A stretch of DNA of 64,000 nucleotides from Agromyces subbeticus DSM 16689 (GCF_000421565.1 NZ_ATXG01000001.1:434001-498000); one strand, 5' to 3'. Counted from the stretch's first letter, positions 1 through 9,335 are shown. Program-made: numbers and translations. The notes: generated by a model from the letters alone, not told the origin.

Positions 1-324
1 GCGAGCAGCTTCGTCGGGGCGACCGGCCAGCCCGACATCACCGCCGACCACCTCGGCTGGGCGCCGGCACTCGTGAACCCGGCCAATGCCGACGACGTGG
101 TCGAAGGCCCCGCCGTCGACACCTCGCTCGACCCCACGACGCCGAACAACGTCGGCCTCGTCGGCGAAGAGCTGCTGGCGCTCAACCTGACCGACTCGCA
201 GGCCGCGGCCACCGCCGGCCAGTGGACCGCCAACGCCGGTCTCGTGCTGAAGACCGCGGTCGATGTCGCTCCCGGTGCCTACACCTCGACGCTGACGCTG
301 TCGCTCTTCGAGGACGCGCTCTAA
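1..324 (+). CDS. Secreted WxL-like surface protein, C-terminal fragment
   Basis: Open from the first base in frame 1 to a TAA at 322-324, so only the last 107 residues are present and the N-terminus lies left of the window. The fragment is Gly/Ala/Thr-rich and ends in an alternating beta-strand pattern (GAYTSTLTLSLFEDAL) like the C-terminal beta-sandwich of WxL-type cell-surface proteins. The next gene starts 4 bp downstream and encodes a DUF916-type protein, the usual partner of WxL proteins, which supports the assignment by context. No catalytic motif is visible. The function is probably cell-surface binding or scaffolding; the family call is tentative because most of the protein is missing. 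Confidence 0.6.
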   Translation, partial: ASSFVGATGQPDITADHLGWAPALVNPANADDVVEGPAVDTSLDPTTPNNVGLVGEELLALNLTDSQAAATAGQWTANAGLVLKTAVDVAPGAYTSTLTLSLFEDAL

Positions 325-328
325 GCAC

Positions 329-1387
329 GTGAACCGATTTCGTCTCCGCCGCGCGCTCGCCGCCGTCGCCGCCGCACTCGCGGTCGGCGTCGGTGGCGTG
401 CTCGCGGCCGCGGGCCCTGCCGCCGCTGAAGAGGCGGCACCCGTGTCGTGGTCGGTCACGCCGTCGGATGCCTCCGGGCCCGACGGGCGCTTCTCGGTCG
501 AGCACGAGATCGACCCGGGTGCGAGCGTCGACGACTTCCTCGCGGTGCGCAACCTCGGCGCCGAGGAGGTCACGTTCGCGCTGTCGGCGGCCGACGGCTT
601 CTACAACGACAACGGTCGCTTCGACATGCTGCCGTCGGGGGAGCAGTCCGTCGGCGCGGGCACCTGGATCAGCCTGCCGGAATCGGTCACCGTCGCCCCC
701 GCCGGCACCGTCGTGGTGCCGTTCACCGTGACCGTGCCCGACAACGCCGAACCCGGCGACCACGCGGCCGGCATCGCCGCTTCCGTCATGTCGACGAGTT
801 CTGGTGACGGGGCAGCGGTCGGCGTCGAGAGCCGCGTCGGGTTCCGAGTGATGACGCAGGTGACGGGCGAGCTCGAGCCCGTCTTCTCGGTGCAGCACGT
901 CGTCGCCGACTACCGCACGTCGTGGAACCCCCTGCATCCCGGCGACATCGCCGTGTCGTTCGACGTGGTGAACGAGGGCAACGTGCGGCTCTCGGTCGGC
1001 GGCACCGTCGACATCGCGGGCAGGCAGGTCGCCTTCCCCGCCGACGCCGAGCGCCAGCAGGACATCCTGCCCGGCGAGCACCACACCTTCACAGCCGACC
1101 TCGACGGGGTCTGGCCGCTCTTCGGATTCGCGGGCGAGATCGTCGTCTCGCCGACCGTCACCACGGTCGGCGGCGACACCGCCGAGGTCGCCCCGGCCTC
1201 GACCTCGATCTTCGTGTGGGCGGTGCCGTGGTCCCAGTTGCTGGTGCTCATCGGGCTCGCCCTCATCATCGTGGCGCTCGTCTGGCGCCGCGGGCGCTCG
1301 AAGCGCCGCTTCGACATGCTGCTCGCCCAGGCCCGTGAAGCGGGCCGCCAGGACTCGGCCGCAGGAGGGCTGGAAGCGACTTCCTAG
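329..1387 (+). CDS. DUF916-type (WxL-associated) membrane-anchored surface protein
   Basis: 352 residues. Residues 1-36 form a signal peptide (Arg-rich start, Ala/Val core, AAA site before EEAAPVSW). The long extracellular part contains two Ig-like beta-sandwich halves (about 45-165 and 170-290), as in DUF916/DUF3324 proteins that accompany WxL proteins. One C-terminal transmembrane helix (about 293-315, SQLLVLIGLALIIVALVW) is followed by a basic cytoplasmic tail (RRGRSKRR), giving a type I membrane topology. The GTG start lies 4 bp after the upstream stop, so the two are co-transcribed and probably translationally coupled. The likely role is anchoring the partner surface protein. There is no enzymatic motif. 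Confidence 0.75.
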   Translation: MNRFRLRRALAAVAAALAVGVGGVLAAAGPAAAEEAAPVSWSVTPSDASGPDGRFSVEHEIDPGASVDDFLAVRNLGAEEVTFALSAADGFYNDNGRFDMLPSGEQSVGAGTWISLPESVTVAPAGTVVVPFTVTVPDNAEPGDHAAGIAASVMSTSSGDGAAVGVESRVGFRVMTQVTGELEPVFSVQHVVADYRTSWNPLHPGDIAVSFDVVNEGNVRLSVGGTVDIAGRQVAFPADAERQQDILPGEHHTFTADLDGVWPLFGFAGEIVVSPTVTTVGGDTAEVAPASTSIFVWAVPWSQLLVLIGLALIIVALVWRRGRSKRRFDMLLAQAREAGRQDSAAGGLEATS

Positions 1388-1502
1388 CTTGCCCCGAGGG
1401 CTCGCTGTTTCGACTCGCGGTTCCGCGCAGAGGCCGATGGATGCCTCGTGGCGCTCGTTCTGCACGCCTCGCCGGCGTGCCCGTCTGCACTGGAGGCAAC
1501 CG

Positions 1503-3725
1503 ATGATTCGAGAGACACCCATTCGAACGACGTCACCCGCTGCACGTCGTGATCGCAGGCTGACAACCGTGGCATCCCTCGTCGTCGGGGCCGCACTGGC
1601 CTCGTCGCTCGGCGCATCGCTGCCGGCGGCGGCAGAGGAGCCGGCCTCTCCGCAGCCGATCGCCGCCTACGCGTTCGACGATGGCACCCTGCACGACTCG
1701 GTCGGCGCGGCGGACCTCACCGCCTCGGGCACCGCCGCCCTCGTGACCGATGCCGATCGAGGCCAGGTGCTGCGCCTCGACGGTTCCGCGAACGGCTTCG
1801 CGGCCTTCCCGCAGGGCTTCTTCGACGGACGCGACGCCATGACGGTGTCGATGGACGTGAAGAGCGAGAAGACGAGCGGCAACTTCTTCACCTTCGCCTT
1901 CGGCGCCGATTCGACGAGGTACTCCTTTCTGCGGGTGCGGGGCGCCGACGTGCGCAGCGCGATCACGAATGCGTCGTGGCAGAGCGAGTCGGCCGTGACG
2001 GGCACGGTTGCGAGCGGGTCGTGGCACCACTACGACCTCGTGTTCGACGGCGCGAAGATGACCGTCTACGTCGACGGGGCGAAGCTCGGCGAGAACGCCG
2101 CACTCGGCACCACCGTGTCGGGGCTGGGCTCCAACCTGCTCGGCTATCTCGGCAAGTCGTTCTATGCGGCCGACGGGTACTTCCAGGGCTCGTTCGACGA
2201 GGTGCGGGTGTTCGATCGGGCGCTCACCGCCTCTGAGGTGCTCACCAACGCCGGCGCGACCGACCAGTTGACCGACGTGTCGCTGAACGACCCGTCGGCG
2301 CTGAAGATCGCTCCGATCGTGAACGGCGCGGGCCGCACGGCGATCCTGCCGCTGCGACCGGGCACGGATGCCTCGGCGCTCGCGCCGACCTTCACCGCCG
2401 CCGCCGGGGTGACCGTCTCGCCCGCGTCGGGCGAGATCGTCGACCTCCGCGCGCCGGTCACGTACACGTTGACTGCGCCCGGCGGGGCGACGGCGACCTG
2501 GACGCTCTCGGCACAGGAGATGAAGAGTCCCGTGCTGCCCGGGTTGTACGCCGACCCGAACATCGCGGTCTTCGGTGACACCTACTACCTCTACGCCACG
2601 ACAGACGGCACCCCGGGCTGGGGTGGCAAGGACTTCTACGTGTGGAAGTCGCCCGACCTCGTGAACTGGACCCGCTCGGCGGAGCCCTTCCTCACCCTCG
2701 ACGGCGTCAACGGAAACGTGCCGTGGGCGAGCGGAAACGCGTGGGCGCCGACGATCATCGAACGCGACGGCAGGTACTTCTTCTACTTCAGCGGCCACAA
2801 CGCGGCCCTGAACCGGAAGACGATCGGCGTGGCCGTGGCCGACAGTCCCGAGGGGCCGTTCACCGCGCAGCCCACCGCGATGATCCTGAACAACGAGTCC
2901 GTCACCTCGGGCCAGGCCATCGACCCATCCGCGTTCCTCGACCCCGTGTCGGGCAAGTACTACTTGTTCTGGGGCAACGGCAGCCCGGTCTACGCCGAAC
3001 TGAGCGACGACATGCTGTCGCTGAAGCCGGGGACGATCGCACGGATCAGCGGGCTTACCTCGTTCCGCGAGGGAACGTTCGTGAACCACCGCGACGGGCT
3101 GTACCACCTGACCTACTCGATCGACGACACCGGGTCCGAGAACTACCGGGTCGGCTACGCCACCTCGACGAGCGTGCACGGCCCGTGGACCTACCGCGGG
3201 GTCATCCTGCAGAAGGATCTCTCGCTCGGCATCAAGGCGACCGGCCACAACTCGATCGTCAACGTGCCCGGCACCGACGACTGGTACATCGCCTACCACC
3301 GCTTCGCCATGCCGAACGGCGACGGCACCCACCGTGAGACGACGATCGACAAGCTCACGATCGGCCCCGACGGACTGTTCCAGACGGTGCAGCCGACCCT
3401 CACGAGCGTCGCGCCGCAGCCGATCGCGAGCCCTGTCGAGGTGACGGCCGCGGCATCCACGCGGTGCGCCGCAGGCAGGGTCGTGCTCGTGGTCACCACC
3501 GCGAATGCGTCGGGCGCAGCCGCGGGGCCGGTCGACGTCGGCATCGAGACGGCGTACGGCACCAAGGAACTCGCTGCGCTCGCCGCCGGCGGTTCGAGCA
3601 GCACGGCCTTCTCGAGCCGGCTCGCGTCGATACCCGCGGGCACGGTGACGATCACCACGACCGCGACGGATGCTTCGGCGCCCGGGCCGCTCGAGGTCGC
3701 GTACGCCGCCCGCAGTTGCGGCTGA
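1503..3725 (+). CDS. Secreted LamG-GH43 glycosidase with shared C-terminal module
   Basis: 740 residues from the ATG at 1503. The reading frame is open further upstream, but the signal peptide starts here (MIRETPIRT, Arg stretch, hydrophobic core, cleavage near AAAEEP). Domains: LamG/concanavalin-like (about 52-255), a short linker, a GH43 five-bladed propeller (about 340-635) and a C-terminal module (about 644-740). GH43 catalytic signatures are visible: GLYADPN (base Asp near 351), IDPSAF (pKa-modulating Asp near 473), FREGTF (acid Glu near 522) and GHNSIV. The family acts on alpha-L-arabinofuranosides, beta-xylosides or galactans; exact specificity cannot be read here. The C-terminal module (TRC.AG start, ARSCG end) recurs in three neighbours. 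There is no sortase or SLH anchor, so it is probably released. Confidence 0.85.
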   Translation: MIRETPIRTTSPAARRDRRLTTVASLVVGAALASSLGASLPAAAEEPASPQPIAAYAFDDGTLHDSVGAADLTASGTAALVTDADRGQVLRLDGSANGFAAFPQGFFDGRDAMTVSMDVKSEKTSGNFFTFAFGADSTRYSFLRVRGADVRSAITNASWQSESAVTGTVASGSWHHYDLVFDGAKMTVYVDGAKLGENAALGTTVSGLGSNLLGYLGKSFYAADGYFQGSFDEVRVFDRALTASEVLTNAGATDQLTDVSLNDPSALKIAPIVNGAGRTAILPLRPGTDASALAPTFTAAAGVTVSPASGEIVDLRAPVTYTLTAPGGATATWTLSAQEMKSPVLPGLYADPNIAVFGDTYYLYATTDGTPGWGGKDFYVWKSPDLVNWTRSAEPFLTLDGVNGNVPWASGNAWAPTIIERDGRYFFYFSGHNAALNRKTIGVAVADSPEGPFTAQPTAMILNNESVTSGQAIDPSAFLDPVSGKYYLFWGNGSPVYAELSDDMLSLKPGTIARISGLTSFREGTFVNHRDGLYHLTYSIDDTGSENYRVGYATSTSVHGPWTYRGVILQKDLSLGIKATGHNSIVNVPGTDDWYIAYHRFAMPNGDGTHRETTIDKLTIGPDGLFQTVQPTLTSVAPQPIASPVEVTAAASTRCAAGRVVLVVTTANASGAAAGPVDVGIETAYGTKELAALAAGGSSSTAFSSRLASIPAGTVTITTTATDASAPGPLEVAYAARSCG

Positions 3726-3825
3726 CGGCGAGGGCCGGTCAGCCATGCAGCACCGCACTGACGACACCAGCACCAGCAGCCCACCGCGCCAACCGGCGCG
3801 AACACACCACTCCGGAGGATCACCG

Positions 3826-6474
3826 ATGATTCGAGAGACACCGATTCGAACGAAGGCACCTGCAACGCATCGCGCGCGGCGGTGGGTCGCTGGCGCGACG
3901 GGCGCGCTGCTCGCGGCGGGCAGCCTCGCCCTGGCGGGCTCGGGCGCGGCGACCGCCGTCACTCCGGGCTCGCTGATCGCCTCGTACGACTTCTCGGAGT
4001 CGTCGGGCACGGTCGCCCATGATCTCTCGGGCAGCGAGCACGATGGCGCGGTCGTCGGCGGTGAGGCGTGGCGCGGCGGGTTCCTGCAGTTGAACGGGTC
4101 GAACCACGTGAAGCTGCCCGACGGTCTGCTCGCGGGGCAGTCGGCCGCGACGATCGTCGTGGAGACGAACCCGGCCGCGCTCAGCGGGGCGAAGTTCCTG
4201 TGGAACATCGGCGGCTCGGGCGAGGGCGGCACGGGTCAGTTCTTCATCCAGCCGGTCGCGCCGCGGCTGGCGATCTCGAAGACGAACTGGTCGGGTGAGC
4301 AATCGGTGACCTCGACGACGAAGCTCGCCGCAGGCCGGTGGCAGTCGGTCGCGGCGACGATCGCGAAGAACGCCGACGGGACGACCTCCACGCTGCGGCT
4401 CTACATCGATGGCGCGCTCGTTGCTGAGAAGACGAACTCGACCACGAACCTCAGCGATCTCACGACGCACACGATGAACTTCCTCGGCAAGAGCGCCTAC
4501 GCCGCCGACTCGCTGTACCAGGGCGGGGTCTCGTCGTTCCGGGTCTACACCGAGGCGCTCACCGCCGCCGAACTCGGCACCATCGCCGAGACCGACGCGC
4601 AGGCTGCGGCGAACGAGACGGCCGCCGCGCTCGACCTCGACGCTGTGAACGAGCAAGACCTCGCTGCTATCGAGACCGACCTCGTGCTGCCGACGACCGG
4701 GGGAGTGATCTGGTCGTCGTCGCCCACGGGAATCGTGGCCGCCGACGGCACGATCAGCCAACCGGCATCCGACACGGTCGTGACCCTCACGGGCACCGCC
4801 ACTGTGCGCGGCACGATCGCGACCAAGCAGTTCTCGGTGACGGTGCTCGCGGCGCCGACCGCCGCAGAGGCGGCCCAGCGCGACGTCGACGCGATCGCCC
4901 TCGCGAACGCCGACGACGTGCGCGGCGACCTCACGCTGCCGACGACCGGCGAGCGGTTCGGCTCGACGCTGAGCTGGAACTCGTCGGATGCCGCGATCGT
5001 CGATGTCGAGGGCACCGACACTGTCGCGCCCGGCGTCGTCACGAGGCCCACGACGGTCGACACGACCGTCGTGCTCACAGTCACCGCGACGAACGGTGAC
5101 GCCGTCGCCACCCGCGAGATCCCGCTCACGGTGCGCAAGTCGACGCCGCTCGCGAAGACCACCGACTACCTCTTCGCGCACTTCACCGGCACCGAAGGCA
5201 GCGCGAACGACGAGCAGATCTACATCGCCACGAGTCGCGACGCGCTGACCTTCACCGACACTCGTGCGAACGGCGATCCGGTGCTGTCGCTCGCCGCTGA
5301 CCAGGGCGACGGCGGCGTGCGCGACCCGTTCGTGGTGCGATCACCCGAGGGCGACCGCTTCTTCATGATCGCGACCGACCTGAGCATCTACCACCGCGGC
5401 GGCTGGGGCAACTCCAACGCGACCGTCACCGGCTCGAAGTTCCTCGTCGTGTGGGAGTCGACCGACCTCGTCGACTGGAGCGAGCCGCGTTTCGTCGATG
5501 TGGCGAGCGAGATCCCCAACGCGGGCATGGCCTGGGCGCCCGAGGCGATCTGGGACGACGTGACCCAGCAGTACTACGTCTATTGGGCGACTCGCGCCGA
5601 CGGCAACACCGAGCTCGGCGACAGCGTCGACGTCTACCTCTCGACCACCCGCGACTTCACCACCTTCTCGACCCCGGTCAAGTGGATCGACCGTTCGCAC
5701 TCCATCATCGACACCACGGTGATCAAGGTCGGCGACTGGTTCTACCGGGCGTCGGGCGACGGAGAGATCACCATCGAGCGCTCGAAGAAGCTCGACGCGG
5801 TCACCACCTCGGCGACCGCGAAGCCGAGCGGCACCGAGCAGGAGTGGGTGCTCGTCGGCACGCTGCAGTCGATCCTGAGCGGCAGCGGCACCTGCTCGGG
5901 CGGTGGCAACTACACCGGTGCGTGCCTCGAGGGCCCCGAGTTCTTCGCGTACAACGACGACGACCGCGGCGCCGCCGAGCAGCTCTACGGCCTGCTCGCC
6001 GACCAGTACGCCACCGGCCGCGGATACCTGCCGTTCCGCACGACCGACCTCGCCTCGACGTCGGCGTCGGTCTGGTCGAAGGCGAGCGGGGTGAACCTCG
6101 GCACCCTCAAGAAGCGCCACGGCGGCATCCTGCCGATCACCGCCGAGGAGTACCAGCGCGTCATGTTCGCCTACGCCGGCGTCGGCACGAACCCCGATCT
6201 CGCGATCGAGGTGAGTGCGAGCACCCGCTGCGTCGCAGGCAAGGTCACGATCGTCGCCTCCGCGAAGAACGCCGACACCAGGCCAGCGGATGTCACGGTG
6301 ACGACGGCGTACGGCTCGAAGACGTTCACCGGCGTGCAACCCGGCAAGACGGTCTCGCAGGCGATCTCGACCAGGCAGCCGAATCTCGGCGCTGGGTTCG
6401 TCGGCGTCACGGCGACGGCGAGCACCGCGAGCTACGACGGCAGTGCGTCGTACGACGCAAGGAGCTGCAGATGA
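3826..6474 (+). CDS. Secreted LamG-aBig-GH43 glycosidase with shared C-terminal module
   Basis: 882 residues. ATG 3826 follows a good ribosome-binding site (CCGGAGGA, about 8 bp upstream) and repeats the MIRETPIRT N-terminus of the preceding gene. Order: signal peptide (1-45), LamG domain (about 50-250), two atrophied bacterial Ig-like repeats (about 255-340 and 345-438), GH43-like propeller (about 444-790), C-terminal Cys module (about 793-882). Candidate catalytic residues are Asp in GGVRDPFVV (near 499), Asp in SIIDTTV (near 628) and Glu in CLEGPEFF (near 702). The propeller is a distant GH43 branch, so substrate prediction is weak. The stop overlaps the next start by 4 bp (ATGA), indicating co-translation with the alginate-lyase-fold gene. 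Confidence 0.82.
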   Translation: MIRETPIRTKAPATHRARRWVAGATGALLAAGSLALAGSGAATAVTPGSLIASYDFSESSGTVAHDLSGSEHDGAVVGGEAWRGGFLQLNGSNHVKLPDGLLAGQSAATIVVETNPAALSGAKFLWNIGGSGEGGTGQFFIQPVAPRLAISKTNWSGEQSVTSTTKLAAGRWQSVAATIAKNADGTTSTLRLYIDGALVAEKTNSTTNLSDLTTHTMNFLGKSAYAADSLYQGGVSSFRVYTEALTAAELGTIAETDAQAAANETAAALDLDAVNEQDLAAIETDLVLPTTGGVIWSSSPTGIVAADGTISQPASDTVVTLTGTATVRGTIATKQFSVTVLAAPTAAEAAQRDVDAIALANADDVRGDLTLPTTGERFGSTLSWNSSDAAIVDVEGTDTVAPGVVTRPTTVDTTVVLTVTATNGDAVATREIPLTVRKSTPLAKTTDYLFAHFTGTEGSANDEQIYIATSRDALTFTDTRANGDPVLSLAADQGDGGVRDPFVVRSPEGDRFFMIATDLSIYHRGGWGNSNATVTGSKFLVVWESTDLVDWSEPRFVDVASEIPNAGMAWAPEAIWDDVTQQYYVYWATRADGNTELGDSVDVYLSTTRDFTTFSTPVKWIDRSHSIIDTTVIKVGDWFYRASGDGEITIERSKKLDAVTTSATAKPSGTEQEWVLVGTLQSILSGSGTCSGGGNYTGACLEGPEFFAYNDDDRGAAEQLYGLLADQYATGRGYLPFRTTDLASTSASVWSKASGVNLGTLKKRHGGILPITAEEYQRVMFAYAGVGTNPDLAIEVSASTRCVAGKVTIVASAKNADTRPADVTVTTAYGSKTFTGVQPGKTVSQAISTRQPNLGAGFVGVTATASTASYDGSASYDARSCR

Positions 6475-8153
6475 CCGCGCTCACCCGTCGGAACGTGCTC
6501 GGAGGGGCGCTGTTCGCGGCGTCCGTCGCGGCGGCGGGCGCGGCAGCGAGCCCAGCGCAGGCCGTCGCCGGAAGAGCCGTGGCCCCGCGCATGGCGATCA
6601 CCTCGCTGGGCGGTTCCACGTACGCGCATCCGGGACTGCTGCACACGGCATCCGATCTCGGCGACCTGGCCACTCGCATCGCTGCGCACTCCCAGCCGTG
6701 GTACTCGGGATACGAACGCCTCGCTGCCAACGGGCGCAGCAACCCCGGGTGGAACCCGCGGCCGCTCGCGACGGTGATCCGCGGCGGCACCGGCCAGAAC
6801 TACATGCAGATGGCCTACGACATCCACGCCGCCTACCAGAACGCACTGCGGTGGCGGGCGACCGGCATCGAGGAGCACGGCGCGGCCGCCGTGCGCATCC
6901 TCAACGCCTGGTCGTCGTCGCTCGTCGCGGTCGGCGGAAACGCCGACCGCTTCCTCGCGGCGGGCATCTACGGGTACCAGTTCGCGAACGCCGCGGAGCT
7001 CGTGCGCGAGCGGAGCGACTTCGAGCTGACGGCGTTCCGCGACATGCTGCTGAACGTCTTCCACCCGATGAACGAGCAGTTCCTGACCTTCCACAACAAC
7101 GCCGTGATCACGAACTACTGGGCGAACTGGGACCTGTGCAACATGGCGTCGATCCTCGCGATCGGGATCTTCGCCGACCGCGACGACCTCGTCGATCGAG
7201 CGGTCGACTACTTCCACAACGGTGCCGGCAACGGTTCGCTGCCGCACGCGGTGCCGTTCGTCTACGCCGACGAGGGCCTCGCGCAATGGCAGGAGAGCGG
7301 GCGCGACCAGGGCCACACCATGATGGGCATGGGACTCATGGGCGCGATCTGCGAGATGGCGTGGAACCAGGGGATCGACCTGTGGGGCGCCGACGACAAC
7401 CGGTTCCTGAAGGCGGCCGAGTACGTCGCCAAGTACAACCTGGGCAATGACGTGCCGTTCACGCCGTACAGCTGGCAGACCGGCCCGAACACGACGGCCG
7501 GGCATGTCGGCTGGCAGACCCAGACCGTCGTGGGCGCCGGATCGCGCGGGCAGCTCAGGCCCGTGTGGGAGGCGATCCTCGGGCACTACGCCGGGCGGCG
7601 CGGTCTCGCGGCGCCGTGGACCGCGCAGATGGTGCAACTCGTTCGCGCCGAGGGCGGCGGCGGCGACTACGGTCAGGAGTCGGGCGGGTACGACCAGCTC
7701 GGTTTCGGCACGCTGACCGCTGCGGCCGTGACCGTCGGCGAGCGCGTCTCGCGCCTGCAGGCGTTCACGCATCCCGGTCACTACGTCGCGGCCTCGGCGG
7801 GGTCGGCTGCGCTCGCCGCCGACCCGGTGCTCGGCGTCTCGCGTTTCAGAGTCGTCTCGGGACTCGCAGGCACGGCCGACGGCCGCGTGTCGTTCGAGTC
7901 TGTCGAACAGCCGGGCACCTACCTGCGGCACAGCTCCTTCAGGATCGTCGCGCACCAGAGCGATGGTTCGTCGCTGTTCGCGGCGGACGCGACGTTCGTG
8001 CCGGTCACCGGGCTCGGGCACTCGATGCTCAGCTCCTTCCGCTCGCACAACTTCGCCGACCGGTACCTGCGTCATCGCAACTTCCAGCTGTGGATCGATC
8101 CGATCGCGAACGATCAGGATCGAGCGGACGCGACCTTCCGGTTGGTCGACTGA
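6471..8153 (+). CDS. Tat-exported alginate-lyase-fold protein with C-terminal AbfB (CBM42) domain
   Basis: 560 residues. The N-terminus has a twin-arginine motif (LTRRNVLGG) and an Ala-rich core ending near AQA, so export of the folded protein is predicted. Residues about 85-330 match the alpha-toroid alginate_lyase superfamily (Asn/His/Trp-rich stretch HNNAVITNYWANWDLCN, then ESGRDQGHTMMGMG). Residues about 430-560 form an AbfB beta-trefoil, a CBM42 arabinofuranose-binding domain (repeats of the type RFRVVSGL...VSFES...YLRH). The start overlaps the upstream stop. The CBM42 suggests that the true substrate is an arabinofuranose-decorated polymer rather than alginate; that is inference. This is the only enzyme of the locus without the shared C-terminal Cys module. 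It converges with the LacI gene, 3 bp between the stops. Confidence 0.82.
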   Translation: MTALTRRNVLGGALFAASVAAAGAAASPAQAVAGRAVAPRMAITSLGGSTYAHPGLLHTASDLGDLATRIAAHSQPWYSGYERLAANGRSNPGWNPRPLATVIRGGTGQNYMQMAYDIHAAYQNALRWRATGIEEHGAAAVRILNAWSSSLVAVGGNADRFLAAGIYGYQFANAAELVRERSDFELTAFRDMLLNVFHPMNEQFLTFHNNAVITNYWANWDLCNMASILAIGIFADRDDLVDRAVDYFHNGAGNGSLPHAVPFVYADEGLAQWQESGRDQGHTMMGMGLMGAICEMAWNQGIDLWGADDNRFLKAAEYVAKYNLGNDVPFTPYSWQTGPNTTAGHVGWQTQTVVGAGSRGQLRPVWEAILGHYAGRRGLAAPWTAQMVQLVRAEGGGGDYGQESGGYDQLGFGTLTAAAVTVGERVSRLQAFTHPGHYVAASAGSAALAADPVLGVSRFRVVSGLAGTADGRVSFESVEQPGTYLRHSSFRIVAHQSDGSSLFAADATFVPVTGLGHSMLSSFRSHNFADRYLRHRNFQLWIDPIANDQDRADATFRLVD

Positions 8154-8156
8154 CGA

Positions 8157-9197
8157 TCAGGCGCTGGGCGCGCGACGGGTCGACTCGCGCTCGACGACCG
8201 ATGCCGGATGCACGACGACGCGTCGTTCCAGCACGCCATCGCGGTGTTGCAGGCGCGAGACGAGCAATTCGGCCACCGTCTCGGCCCTGGCCTCGTTCGA
8301 GGGCTCCACGGTGGTCAGGCGCGGCACGGTGTACCGGCTCGCGGTCGTGTTGTCGAACCCCACCACCTGCACGTCTTCGGGAACGCGGAGGCCGGCGTCT
8401 GCCAGCGCTCGGAGCGCGCCGACGGCCAGGCCGTCGGTGACGGCGAAGACGGCATCGAACCGCCGCCCCGATGCGATCAGGGCGCGGATGCTGCCGTGCC
8501 CGCCTTCGGCGTCGAACGTCGACGGGAGGACGAGAGCCGGGTCGAGGTCTCTGCCGATCTCGGCATGCGCCTCGGCGTACCCGCGCGTGCGGAGCCCGGG
8601 CATCGACTCCTCATCGTCGTGCACGCCGCCGAGGGCGACGATCGCGCGCGCTCCGGTCTTCAACAGGAGCCTGGTCGCCAGCCGAGCGCCGCCCTCGTTG
8701 TCCATGAGCACGTGGTCGAATCGACTCGACAGTGCGCGCTCGCCGAGGAGCACGACGGGCTTGTCGATGCTGATGCGATCGAAATGCGGGGTATCGCCGG
8801 CGGCGAGCGCGAGCACGAAGCCGTCGTACGAATCGAGGTGCGACGACGCGAGTGACTCGACCTCGGCGCGCACGGCGCCGCCGGTGTTCTCGGTCACGAG
8901 TCGCAGCCCGCGCTCGGCGAATCGGTCGTTCAGGGCCTGCGCGAGCGCACCGTAGTACTCCGAGTCGAAGGTCGGGATGGCGAGCCCGACCATGCCCGTG
9001 CGGCCACGCCGAAGTGAGCGCGCCGACTGGTTCAGGCGGTACCCGAGCTGGGTGATGGATTCGATCACCCGCACCCGCGTCTCGTCGCCGACGCGTGCCG
9101 AGCGCCCGTTGACGACGTTCGACACGGTCTGCGGCGAAACGCCCGCGTGCCGAGCGACGTCCTGCATGGTGACGTTCATGCGGTCGCGCCCGGGCAT
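8157..9197 (-). CDS. LacI-family transcriptional regulator of the glycan locus
   Basis: 346 residues. The start at 9197 was chosen because GGGAGG lies about 7 bp upstream and the HTH begins a few residues in (MQDVARHAGVSPQTVSNVVNG), followed by the hinge helix (NQSARSLRRG). Residues about 65-346 form a periplasmic-binding-protein-like sensor (GLAIPTFDSEYYGAL, VVGFDNTTASRYTVPRLTTV). It is transcribed away from the GH43 gene at 9410. A LacI-type operator (9320-9335) lies on the far side of the intergenic region, inside that gene's promoter, so repression of the GH43 genes is the natural reading. The effector is presumably a released mono- or oligosaccharide. Whether it or the second LacI protein (15113) binds the importer operators cannot be decided from sequence. 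Confidence 0.88.
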   Translation of the reverse strand: MPGRDRMNVTMQDVARHAGVSPQTVSNVVNGRSARVGDETRVRVIESITQLGYRLNQSARSLRRGRTGMVGLAIPTFDSEYYGALAQALNDRFAERGLRLVTENTGGAVRAEVESLASSHLDSYDGFVLALAAGDTPHFDRISIDKPVVLLGERALSSRFDHVLMDNEGGARLATRLLLKTGARAIVALGGVHDDEESMPGLRTRGYAEAHAEIGRDLDPALVLPSTFDAEGGHGSIRALIASGRRFDAVFAVTDGLAVGALRALADAGLRVPEDVQVVGFDNTTASRYTVPRLTTVEPSNEARAETVAELLVSRLQHRDGVLERRVVVHPASVVERESTRRAPSA

Positions 9198-9305
9198 GCC
9201 CCCATCCTCCCACTCGCCCGGCTCCGTCCGCACAGAGGCGGGGGATCGAGCGCCCGACGTGGGCGCTCGTGACGTGAGCACGACCACGAGGCTCTGCGAA
9301 CGGTC

Positions 9306-9335
9306 TTGCCACCGCTCGAATGTTCGCGGTAACAT
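9306..9335 (+). promoter_or_regulatory. Promoter of GH43 gene 9410
   Basis: TTGCCA (9306-9311), an 18-bp spacer, then TAACAT (9330-9335). The -10 hexamer is the right arm of the operator at 9320-9335. The importer promoter at 17744-17773 has the same layout, including the 18-bp spacer and the identical TAACAT. The predicted leader is about 65-70 nt. Confidence 0.55.
9320..9335 (+). promoter_or_regulatory. LacI-type operator, copy 1
   Basis: ATGTTCGCGGTAACAT: 5-bp inverted arms (ATGTT / AACAT) around a central CG, the shape expected of a LacI-family site. Its reverse complement differs from the importer operator at 17758-17773 at only two of 16 positions. It covers the -10 element, which predicts repression by blocking polymerase. 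Confidence 0.65.

Noticed and set aside
1533..4232. Minus-strand open frame of 899 codons
   Set aside because: Antisense shadow of two GH43 genes. Composition is Arg/Gly/Asp/Val-rich without any domain, and the plus strand has signal peptides and catalytic motifs.
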